Position numbers and translations under genes: made by a program. From assembly GCF_008014675.1 (NCBI RefSeq), contig NZ_VOXD01000021.1:1-64000 (forward strand): 64,000 nucleotides of DNA, given 5' to 3'. Of this stretch, positions 7,267 through 14,129 are shown in pieces (the first letter of the stretch is position 1; every line of letters begins with the position of its first letter). The DNA is from Neolewinella aurantiaca. Lineage in GTDB: Bacteria; Bacteroidota; Bacteroidia; Chitinophagales; Saprospiraceae. The notes beneath the pieces were generated by a model that searched no databases, was not told the DNA's origin, and worked only from the letters and a program-made list of their open reading frames with translations.

Positions 7267-8313
7267 ATGAAAATCACTGCCGTTAAACTAGCAGAAATGA
7301 TCGGCGCCACCGTTGAGGGCAACCCCGACGTGATCATATCTTCGCCCGCTAAAATTGAAGAAGCCGGCCCTGGTTCCATTACTTTTCTGGCCAACCCAGC
7401 CTACGAGCATCACCTGTACAATACTGGTGCCTCCGCCGTTTTGGTCAGCCTTGATTTCGCTCCCCGCGAACCCGTGAAGCCTACCCTGCTCCGTGTAGCC
7501 GATGTTTACGGTACGGTAAGTAACCTGCTGGCGGTATACAAACAGGATGAAGCCGCCCAAACCCGTCGTGCCGTCTCGGCCCACGCAGCTGTTGAGGATA
7601 CGGCAACCCTTGGCGATAACGTCCGCATTGGCAAGTTCTCCGTCGTTGAGCAGGGAGCGGTAATTGGTGAAGGAACGGTTATCCTCGATCAGGTCTACAT
7701 CGGGCCTAACGTGACCATCGGTAAAGACTGCGTTTTGTACCCCGGTGTGCGCGTGCTTCGTGACTGTGTACTGGGAGACAACTGTGTTTTGCACGCCAAT
7801 GTGGTCATCGGCGGTGATGGCTTCGGATTTGCCCCCGATCCCGAAACCGGTCGCTATAACAAGGTGCCGCAAATTGGCAATGTCGTACTCCATGACCGGG
7901 TCGAGATTGGCGCCTCCACCACTATCGACCGCGCCACGATGGGTTCCACGGTCATACATTCGGGGGTAAAACTGGACAACCTCATTCAGGTTGCTCACAA
8001 CGTCGAAATCGGCGAGAACACCGTAATCGCCGCACAGGCGGGCATTGCCGGATCCGCTAAAATCGGGAAAAATTGCCGGATTGGCGGACAAGCCGGCATT
8101 GGCGGTCATTGTACCCTTGCCGATGGAACCCAGGTCCAGGCCCAGTCGGGAGTGATCAACAACATCACCAAAAGTGGTGCCAAGTTGGGCGGATCTCCCC
8201 ACATGCATTACCCCGACTATCTTCGTAGCTATGCCGTTTTCAAAAATCTGCCTTCGGTAGTAAATAAACTCCGGAAAGACATTGCGGAACTTCGCCGCCA
8301 GATAGGTCAATAA
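7267..8313 (+). CDS. lpxD: UDP-3-O-(3-hydroxyacyl)glucosamine N-acyltransferase
   Basis: The third step of lipid A synthesis, adding an N-linked hydroxyacyl chain to UDP-3-O-acyl-glucosamine in the cytoplasm. The 348-residue protein has the LpxD N-terminal uridine-binding domain (ITFLANPAYEHHLYNTGASAVLV). This is followed by a left-handed beta-helix of hexapeptide repeats (residues ~105-310), with the catalytic His in QVAHNVEIGENT (~243) and the family motif FGFAPDPETGRYNKVPQIG. The C-terminal helix (VVNKLRKDIAELRRQI) is typical. It heads a lipid A block with lpxC-fabZ and lpxA. Confidence 0.97.
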   Translation: MKITAVKLAEMIGATVEGNPDVIISSPAKIEEAGPGSITFLANPAYEHHLYNTGASAVLVSLDFAPREPVKPTLLRVADVYGTVSNLLAVYKQDEAAQTRRAVSAHAAVEDTATLGDNVRIGKFSVVEQGAVIGEGTVILDQVYIGPNVTIGKDCVLYPGVRVLRDCVLGDNCVLHANVVIGGDGFGFAPDPETGRYNKVPQIGNVVLHDRVEIGASTTIDRATMGSTVIHSGVKLDNLIQVAHNVEIGENTVIAAQAGIAGSAKIGKNCRIGGQAGIGGHCTLADGTQVQAQSGVINNITKSGAKLGGSPHMHYPDYLRSYAVFKNLPSVVNKLRKDIAELRRQIGQ

Positions 8314-8428
8314 TCAACCGAACTCCTCAACTAAACCTGCTAAAGAAAGCGACCGACCAACCACCCGTGCTACCCGGATGAGCCAGGATGGTGAAAGCCG
8401 GGACTCGCGCGCCGGGTATGGTGACGAA

Positions 8429-8458
8429 TTGTCTATTTGACTATTTAACTTACCTTTG
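8429..8458 (+). promoter_or_regulatory. Bacteroidota-type promoter for lpxC-fabZ
   Basis: TTG at 8429-8431 and TACCTTTG at 8451-8458 are separated by 19 bp. This agrees with the Bacteroidota sigma consensus TTTG/TTG, N~19, TAnnTTTG. The ATG is 40 bp downstream, so lpxC-fabZ-lpxA can be transcribed separately from lpxD. Confidence 0.65.
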
Positions 8459-8497
8459 CGCTCAATTTAGCCCCTCCAACACAGCCAAGTAATCATA

Positions 8498-9889
8498 ATG
8501 ACAAACCAACGCACTATAGCGAATCCCTTTTCCCTTAAAGGGGTGGGCCTGCACAGCGGCGCGGAAGTAAAGCTGAACTTCAAGCCGGCCTCGGAAGGCC
8601 ACGGCGTAAAATTTCAGCGGATTGACCTTGAAGGCCAACCGGTGATCAATGCTGATGTCAACCGGGTAATCAGTACCGACCGCTCTACGACCATCGGGAC
8701 CGGCGACGCTACTGTATCTACCGTAGAACACCTGCTTTCGGCTGTATCCGGGCTACAAATAGACAACCTCCTCGTGGAGATCGACGGGCCGGAAATTCCG
8801 ATCCTCGACGGCAGCGCCAGCCCCTTCATTGAGCCCTTGCTGGAGGCAGGAGTTACAGACCAGGACGCCAACCGGGAGTACTTCATCGTGGAAGAACCGA
8901 TTACCTACCGCGACGAAGAAACCGGCTCCGAACTGGTAGCTCTGCCTTACGACGGCTTCGAGGTGGTAAGTATGATCGACTTCGACAGCCCCGTACTCGG
9001 TCAGCAATATGCTACGCTGCGTGGCTACGAAGACTACGCAACGGAGATTGCTCCCTGCCGGACGTTTGTCTTCCTCCACGAACTCGAGTTGCTCTTCGAG
9101 CATGACCTCATCAAGGGAGGGGACCTTACGAATGCTATCGTGATTGCCGACCGGGTCGTTCCTCAGGAACGCCTCGACAAACTCGCAAAGCGTATGGGCA
9201 AAGAGACCGTAGAGGTTACCAAAGCCGGTATCCTGAATACGCTCGACCTCAAGTTTCACAACGAGCCTGCCCGCCACAAATTACTCGACGTGATTGGAGA
9301 CATCAGCCTTCTGGGTGTTCCCATCCGTGGGCGGATTCTCGCCACCAAGCCCGGTCACGGCAGCAACGTAGCCTTCACTAAGTTGCTCAAAAAGGCTTAC
9401 CTCGAACAGCGCCGGCTTAAGGGCCGGCCCCGTTACAACCCCAACGATACGCCGGTATTCAATACCGAACAGATTCAGGAGATCATGCCTCACCGCTATC
9501 CGATGCTCCTGATCGATAAGATCATTGAAATGGGAGAAGGCTACATTGTCGGCCTTAAGAACCTCACCATTAACGAAGACTTTTTCCAGGGTCACTTCCC
9601 CGGAAACTACGTGATGCCCGGCGTCCTGCAAATGGAAGCCATGGCACAAACCGGCGGATTGCTGGTCCTGACGATGCAGGAGGACCCGATCGGCTGGGAT
9701 ACCTATTTTCTCAAAATTGATAACGCAAAATTCAAGAATTTCGTTGTTCCCGGAGATACTGTCCTCTTCAAGATGGAGCTTGTTGCCCCCATCCGTCGGG
9801 GCTTGTGCCAAATGCGGGGAACCGCTTACGTTGGCAATAAGATTGTTTCCGAAGCCGACCTTGTAGCTCAGATTGTAAAGCGCCCCTGA
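8498..9889 (+). CDS. lpxC/fabZ: Bifunctional LpxC deacetylase / FabZ hydroxyacyl-ACP dehydratase
   Basis: A fusion of the committed lipid A deacetylase and the fatty-acid dehydratase, a known Bacteroidota/Chlorobi arrangement. LpxC (residues ~1-305) shows the zinc His in STVEHLLSAVSGLQIDN and the HKLLDVIGD motif (His and Asp zinc ligands near 265-270). FabZ (residues ~325-463) shows the active-site His in MPHRYPMLLIDKI and the Glu in VLQMEAMAQTGG. The single 463-residue chain couples hydroxyacyl supply to lipid A synthesis. It is followed by lpxA two bases after its stop. Confidence 0.97.
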   Translation: MTNQRTIANPFSLKGVGLHSGAEVKLNFKPASEGHGVKFQRIDLEGQPVINADVNRVISTDRSTTIGTGDATVSTVEHLLSAVSGLQIDNLLVEIDGPEIPILDGSASPFIEPLLEAGVTDQDANREYFIVEEPITYRDEETGSELVALPYDGFEVVSMIDFDSPVLGQQYATLRGYEDYATEIAPCRTFVFLHELELLFEHDLIKGGDLTNAIVIADRVVPQERLDKLAKRMGKETVEVTKAGILNTLDLKFHNEPARHKLLDVIGDISLLGVPIRGRILATKPGHGSNVAFTKLLKKAYLEQRRLKGRPRYNPNDTPVFNTEQIQEIMPHRYPMLLIDKIIEMGEGYIVGLKNLTINEDFFQGHFPGNYVMPGVLQMEAMAQTGGLLVLTMQEDPIGWDTYFLKIDNAKFKNFVVPGDTVLFKMELVAPIRRGLCQMRGTAYVGNKIVSEADLVAQIVKRP

Positions 9890-9891
9890 TT

Positions 9892-10686
9892 ATGTCCATG
9901 CATTCCTTAAGTGTCGTTCATCCGAACGCAAAAATTGCTCCGGGCGTAACGGTCGGCCCTTTTACCACTATCGAAGATGATGTGGAAATCGGAGAAGGTT
10001 CAATTATTGGTTCCAACGTAACCATCTTCTCAGGATCACGAATCGGCAAGAACGTCGAAGTATTCCCGGGAGCGGTTATTGGTGGTAAACCGCAGGACCT
10101 GAAGTTTGCCGGAGAGTACACCACTACCCACGTTGGTGACAATACCACCGTTCGTGAGTACGTGACCATCAACCGTGGTACGGTTGCCGCAGGCAAAACC
10201 GTTGTTGGCAAGAACTGCCTGCTGATGGCCTACGTGCACGTTGCGCACGATTGTATCCTCGGTGATAACATTATCCTGGCCAACAACGTCAACCTTGCCG
10301 GGCACGTTGAGCTCGAAGACTTTGTGATCATCGAAGGTCAGGTGGGTGTCCAGCAGTTTGTCCGCATCGGTAAGCACAGTTTTATTGCCGGAGGAAGCCT
10401 GGTGCGTAAAAGCGTACCGCCTTATATCCGTGCAGCCCGCGAGCCCCTGAGCTATATTGGTGTTAACCGCATCGGCCTGCAACGCCGTGGCTTTGCCATC
10501 GAACGGATCAATAACATTCACGAGATTTACAGAATCCTTTTCGTTAAAGGTCTGAACCTCACCAATGCCATCACTGAAATCGAGACTACCGTTCCGGTGT
10601 GTGACGAACGGGATGAAGTCGTGAAGTTTATCGCAGAAACCGAGCGTACCGGAATCATTCGCAGCTTCCAGGGCCTGAATGACTAA
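9892..10686 (+). CDS. lpxA: UDP-N-acetylglucosamine acyltransferase
   Basis: The first step of lipid A synthesis, transferring 3-hydroxyacyl from ACP to UDP-GlcNAc. A 264-residue left-handed beta-helix of hexapeptide repeats; the catalytic His is in YVHVAHDCILG (~118), with family motifs GGKPQDLKF, TTVREYVTINRGT and IGLQRRGFAIERI. The gene begins two bases after the lpxC-fabZ stop and is translationally close to it. Like other LpxA proteins it ends with an alpha-helical domain (INNIHEIYRILFVKGLNLTN). Confidence 0.97.
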   Translation: MSMHSLSVVHPNAKIAPGVTVGPFTTIEDDVEIGEGSIIGSNVTIFSGSRIGKNVEVFPGAVIGGKPQDLKFAGEYTTTHVGDNTTVREYVTINRGTVAAGKTVVGKNCLLMAYVHVAHDCILGDNIILANNVNLAGHVELEDFVIIEGQVGVQQFVRIGKHSFIAGGSLVRKSVPPYIRAAREPLSYIGVNRIGLQRRGFAIERINNIHEIYRILFVKGLNLTNAITEIETTVPVCDERDEVVKFIAETERTGIIRSFQGLND

Positions 10687-10691
10687 CAGCT

Positions 10692-11306
10692 ATGCACCCG
10701 GTCACCCTCAAACTCGATAAAGCGGGCAAACGTTTCGGACGTCACTGGATTATCAGGGACTTCACGGATACGTTCTCCGGTGGTGAGTTGATCGGGATAA
10801 AAGGGCGTAACGGCTCGGGCAAATCAACTTTACTGCGCCTTTTGTGCGGCCAGCTGACGCCGTCGCGTGGCAGTTCAGTTTGCACCATTGGGGGAAAAGA
10901 AGTTGCTCCCGCAGTACGGTACAAGCACGTTGCGTGGACCGGGCCGTACCTCGAAATTGTGGAAGAACTCACCATAGTGGAGTTTCTGCAATTCCACTTT
11001 GCGCTCAAACCGATGTTGCCCGGCTTAACCCTGACGGACATTCCTCAGCGTTTGGAACTCGACCATGTGCGTAACCGAAAAATAACGGACTGCTCCTCCG
11101 GTATGCGGCAACGGGTTTTACTGGGCAGCGCGCTGTACGCTGCCACTGAAATCCTGCTCCTCGATGAACCCACCGTAACCCTCGATGAAGAAGCAGCCGA
11201 ATGGTTTCACTCCGAATTACGTAAATTCCGCCATGAGCGTCTTGTATTCATCGCCAGCAACGACCCCGATGACCTCAGAGATTGTACCCGGATGGTAACA
11301 CTCTGA
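10692..11306 (+). CDS. ABC transporter ATP-binding protein (CcmA-like, single domain)
   Basis: A 204-residue nucleotide-binding domain: Walker A GRNGSGKST (residues ~38-46), signature DCSSGMRQR (~136), Walker B EILLLDEPT (~153-161). The signature Ser-Ser-Gly-Met-Arg-Gln departs slightly from LSGGQ, as is common in CcmA-like proteins. There is no permease next to it. It begins five bases after lpxA and probably belongs to the same transcript, so a link to envelope assembly is possible but unproven. Confidence 0.88.
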   Translation: MHPVTLKLDKAGKRFGRHWIIRDFTDTFSGGELIGIKGRNGSGKSTLLRLLCGQLTPSRGSSVCTIGGKEVAPAVRYKHVAWTGPYLEIVEELTIVEFLQFHFALKPMLPGLTLTDIPQRLELDHVRNRKITDCSSGMRQRVLLGSALYAATEILLLDEPTVTLDEEAAEWFHSELRKFRHERLVFIASNDPDDLRDCTRMVTL

Positions 11307-11350
11307 CAATCTTCATGCCTGGCCGGGAAGATCAAGCCATCTAATCTGAC

Positions 11351-11358
11351 TACCTTTA
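11351..11358 (+). promoter_or_regulatory. -7 box (TACCTTTA) for the Bpt-like gene
   Basis: An octamer close to the TAnnTTTG consensus, 33 bases before the ATG at 11392. I see no convincing -33 element. Confidence 0.4.
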
Positions 11359-11391
11359 CGTCAAAAGCAAACTATCGCCCTGAGAAACCCC

Positions 11392-12483
11392 ATGCTGTTC
11401 CCCTACGTAGATAAAGAAACCCCCTTCGTCCTCAGTCCTGAAAGCCTGGACTGGTACCTCAGTAGGGGCTGGTACCGCATGGGAGGGCATATCTTCACGA
11501 CGCACTTCCTCTTTTTCAATGATTCGCCCTATTCTGCCGTCTGGATTCGGCAGGACCTGACCGTTCATACATTCTCCCGCAGCCAGCGTAAACTGATGCG
11601 CAAGAACGCCAAGCTGTTCGAGATTGCAACTGGTCCCAGGGTCATCGATGAAGAGCGGGAAGAACTCTACCTGCGCTATGCCGATAACTTCGACGGCCGC
11701 CTCTCGCCAACGATCGCGGAAAGCCTCGAAGACTTCGGCGACTCCACCAGTATTTTCAATACCTGGGAGACCACTATCCGTGACAAAGTGAGTGGCAAGC
11801 TGGTCGGAATAAGCTACTTCGACCTGGGGGATGACTCCGCAGCCAGTATCCTCGGCATCTACGATCCGTTGCTCAGCTCATTCAGCCTCGGCTACTATAC
11901 GATGCTGCTGGAGATGGATTTCTGCCGTTCCCGCGGAGTAGACTATTACTACCCCGGCTACGTAGTGCCCGGCTACAAACGTTTCGACTATAAGCTCCGG
12001 TTGGGCTTTAACGAATACTATGACCTGCGCTCAGAGAGCTGGCTTCCTTACAACCGGGAAGAAATAGACGTGTATGGCCCCGTGGAATCTCAGCAAAGAA
12101 AGCTCAAAGACCTCGCTTCCCTGCTCCATCCCGAAGGCCCCGCGGGTACCGGATTGTACATTTACCCGCTCTTCGAGGCAAAGCTCTACGACCCCAGTAC
12201 CGACAACTACCTCGCTTACCCGTACTTCGTGCCGCTTGGCCGTGATTCGGAGAACACCCTGGTGCTGGTGACCTATGATCCGTCGGAAGAGGTCTTCCTC
12301 GTTCTGCACTGTTCGCTGGTGCGTAATGCCATGCTATCCTTCAAATTATCTCACCTGAACGAGTCGACGGAATCCAACTACTTTACCGACCTTTTACAGG
12401 TTGAGAAGCTACTGTTACGTGGCAAATCAATTGAGGCCATTTACGGGCTGTTACTTCAGGCTTCGCAGAAGGCCAATTCTTAA
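11392..12483 (+). CDS. Bpt/Ate1-like aminoacyl-tRNA--protein transferase
   Basis: Probably transfers an amino acid from aminoacyl-tRNA to protein N-termini (N-degron tagging). The GNAT-like core of the arginyl/leucyl-protein transferase family is visible: SRSQRKLMRKNAKLFE, YLRYADNFDG, KLVGISYFDLGDDSAASILG, and YYTMLLEMDFCRSRGVDYYY with PGYVVPGYKRFDYKLRLG. Bacterial Bpt proteins are usually about 240-270 residues. This one is 363, with a ~110-residue C-terminal extension that I do not recognise. The N-terminal Cys cluster of Bpt/Ate1 (CPYL-type) is not evident, so the substrate rule may differ. It is followed 24 bp later by a TPR lipoprotein. Confidence 0.75.
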   Translation: MLFPYVDKETPFVLSPESLDWYLSRGWYRMGGHIFTTHFLFFNDSPYSAVWIRQDLTVHTFSRSQRKLMRKNAKLFEIATGPRVIDEEREELYLRYADNFDGRLSPTIAESLEDFGDSTSIFNTWETTIRDKVSGKLVGISYFDLGDDSAASILGIYDPLLSSFSLGYYTMLLEMDFCRSRGVDYYYPGYVVPGYKRFDYKLRLGFNEYYDLRSESWLPYNREEIDVYGPVESQQRKLKDLASLLHPEGPAGTGLYIYPLFEAKLYDPSTDNYLAYPYFVPLGRDSENTLVLVTYDPSEEVFLVLHCSLVRNAMLSFKLSHLNESTESNYFTDLLQVEKLLLRGKSIEAIYGLLLQASQKANS

Positions 12484-12507
12484 TCAGTAATATTCAATTT
12501 CATTCGT

Positions 12508-13107
12508 ATGCGTATCACGACTCCATTCTACTCAGCTCTATTTGCAATTGTTTTATCGGGATGTGCGGGCAACGATGCGCCGCCTGCCGAACAAACGCCA
12601 GTGGTTGAAAATACTTACCAGGCCGCAGAGGATGCCCTCGAAAACGGAAAAAACGCCGCAACGGTCAGTAAATTACTGATGGATAATTTTGAAGCGGTAA
12701 GCGATTCCAATACCGGGAAACTCAATATGCAGGCCAGCCAGGATTTTTCGAGAATTGCCCGGGAACTGGCCGATAAGTTCCCCGAAGACACGATGGCTGC
12801 CATGCCCTTCTACCGTTCCGCCGAAGTCGTACGCGCAATGAACGACCCTAAAAGAGCTGCAGCCATTTACCGTGACGTCTACGAGCGCTACCCTGCTTTC
12901 AGCAAAAGCCCGGAAGCATTATTTATGCTCGCGTTCACGTACGATGAAGACCTGAAGGATCTCGACGCTGCCCGTTCGGCATATAATGATTTCCTGGAAA
13001 GTTACCCAACCCACTCCTTCGCAGACGATACGGAAATGTTACTCAAAAACCTGGGAAAATCCGACGAGGAAATTCTCAAAGAGCTGGAAGCCAAGACCGG
13101 GGAATAG
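12508..13107 (+). CDS. TPR-containing lipoprotein
   Basis: A 199-residue lipoprotein (signal ending LSGCAGND) with tetratricopeptide-like helices: AMPFYRSAEVVRAMNDPKRAAAIYRDVYERYP and KSPEALFMLAFTYDEDLKDLDAARSAYNDFLESYPTH, resembling the BamD/YbgF style of repeat. A role in envelope assembly is plausible. It lies 24 bp behind the Bpt-like gene, so the two may form an operon. Confidence 0.75.
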   Translation: MRITTPFYSALFAIVLSGCAGNDAPPAEQTPVVENTYQAAEDALENGKNAATVSKLLMDNFEAVSDSNTGKLNMQASQDFSRIARELADKFPEDTMAAMPFYRSAEVVRAMNDPKRAAAIYRDVYERYPAFSKSPEALFMLAFTYDEDLKDLDAARSAYNDFLESYPTHSFADDTEMLLKNLGKSDEEILKELEAKTGE

Positions 13108-13214
13108 CAATCCGGAGCCCTTTTATCGTAAGCGGAGTGTTTCGGCTCTTTTGGGTGAGCCTTGCCCGTTTGGGTACAATGTGACCGGTAGAGAGATGTG
13201 CCGCTTAACCCGTT

Positions 13215-13233
13215 TTGCACCTGCGTGCGCGCC
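13215..13233 (-). repeat. Dispersed element copy, intergenic
   Basis: TTGCACCTGCGTGCGCGCC is an exact minus-strand match to the consensus and the left partner of an inverted pair. Confidence 0.8.
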
Positions 13234-13352
13234 GGGTACGCATGCTCCTGCAACTGCTACGGACTTTCAGTTCTCCAGGGCATATCAGGCCGCTAAGCGA
13301 CACAGGAGTCCGAAGCAGAAGTCAATATAATTTTACCGATCCATTCTATCCG

Positions 13353-13378
13353 GGCGCCGGAGCGCAGGTGCAATGGAG
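13353..13378 (+). repeat. Dispersed element copy, intergenic
   Basis: A match with two extra bases in the variable centre (GGCGCCGGAG then CGCAGGTGCAA), continuing TGGAG as in the copy at 39638. It is the right partner of an inverted pair. Confidence 0.75.
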
Positions 13379-13415
13379 CGGTTTGATAAAACCGGAATTA
13401 AAGCGAAAGCTTTGT

Positions 13416-13631
13416 TTACTTCACCTGCGGCATATCGGGCATCTTACATTCTTCGTTCGGGTTCTTACCGCAAACCTCACATGTACCAACTTTATTGGTC
13501 AGCATAGGGTTATTGCTCGCGCAAGTACCTCTGAATTCATTGCCCGTTACAAGATGACGGATGTTGATCAGCACAAAAGCAGCACCGAAAACGGCGAAGA
13601 TTACAGTAAAGAGGTATAGGAAATTTGACAT
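13416..13631 (-). CDS. Small Cys-rich membrane protein
   Basis: A 71-residue protein with one N-terminal membrane segment (LYLFTVIFAVFGAAFVLINI). A short soluble tail has four Cys in GTCASNNPML, then TCEVCGKNPNEEC. The layout (one transmembrane helix, then a GTC/GSC motif and a CxxCG pair) recalls NqrM-like small metal-binding membrane proteins, but no Nqr genes are here. I treat it as an unidentified, possibly metal-binding protein. A -7-like box TATCTTTG (minus, 13652-13659) precedes it. Confidence 0.7.
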   Translation of the reverse strand: MSNFLYLFTVIFAVFGAAFVLINIRHLVTGNEFRGTCASNNPMLTNKVGTCEVCGKNPNEECKMPDMPQVK

Positions 13632-13722
13632 TTGGCATCATTTTGAAGGCACAAAGATAACAGTTTAATACCGGCAAAGTTGTTAAGCAACAAGCTTTCG
13701 CGGCAGTCTCACGACAAAACGG

Positions 13723-13766
13723 AAAGCCCCGTCAGGAAATGAATCCGACGGGGCTTTACCGATAGT
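13723..13766 (-). terminator. Intrinsic terminator of the cold-shock gene
   Basis: AAAGCCCCGTC (13723-13733) and GACGGGGCTTT (13747-13757) form a perfect 11-bp stem with a 13-nt loop. It lies 32 bp past the cold-shock stop on the minus strand, and CCGTTTTG follows in that direction. Confidence 0.8.
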
Positions 13767-13788
13767 GGGGTAGTCTAAAAATTTATAT

Positions 13789-13980
13789 CTAGAGTACGCG
13801 TACCTCGATGGCCGCTGGGCCTTTCTTGGTATCTTCGACTTCAAAGCTCACTTTGTCGCCTTCCTGGATGTCGTCGATAAGTCCACTAACGTGTACGAAC
13901 ACGTCTTTGCTACCGTCTTCCGGGGCGATAAATCCGAAACCCTTCGTATCGTTGAAGAATTTAACTGTTCCTTCAATCAT
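13789..13980 (-). CDS. Cold-shock domain protein
   Basis: A 63-residue single-domain CspA-family RNA chaperone with both RNP motifs: [10 protein letters not shown] (RNP1, residues ~13-22) and VFVHVS (RNP2, ~27-32). It binds single-stranded RNA/DNA and melts structure. The 5' leader between the probable -7 box (14015-14022) and ATG is about 30 nt, too short for the long thermoregulated leader of E. coli cspA. A strong terminator follows. Confidence 0.95.
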   Translation of the reverse strand: MIEGTVKFFNDTKGFGFIAPEDGSKDVFVHVSGLIDDIQEGDKVSFEVEDTKKGPAAIEVRVL

Positions 13981-14014
13981 TGTCTTGCGATTTTTAAGGA
14001 GATGAAATAATGGA

Positions 14015-14022
14015 CAAAGGTA
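14015..14022 (-). promoter_or_regulatory. -7 box (TACCTTTG) for the cold-shock gene
   Basis: A perfect match to TAnnTTTG on the minus strand, 34 bases before the ATG at 13980. Confidence 0.5.
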
Positions 14023-14129
14023 GTTCCAATTAGTTCCCCCGGCGCGTTTATTTCACAAATGTAGAAATTGATTATAGATTTCAGCGTCCGGCCAGCGTTT
14101 CGTGCCAGCGCTGCCATCTAACTGGTTTT

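Larger units (their letters stand above)
13108..13415. other. Convergent intergenic region with two opposed dispersed-element copies
   Basis: About 308 bp between convergent genes and without a credible ORF. Copies of the dispersed element at 13215-13233 (minus form) and 13353-13378 (plus form) face each other. They could pair into a ~19-bp stem with a ~120-nt loop, as in paired REP-type units. Confidence 0.65.

Noticed and set aside
7288-8310. A 340-codon minus-strand frame opposite lpxD
   Set aside because: Antisense shadow of a clear LpxD; the repeated hexapeptide codons keep the opposite frame open.
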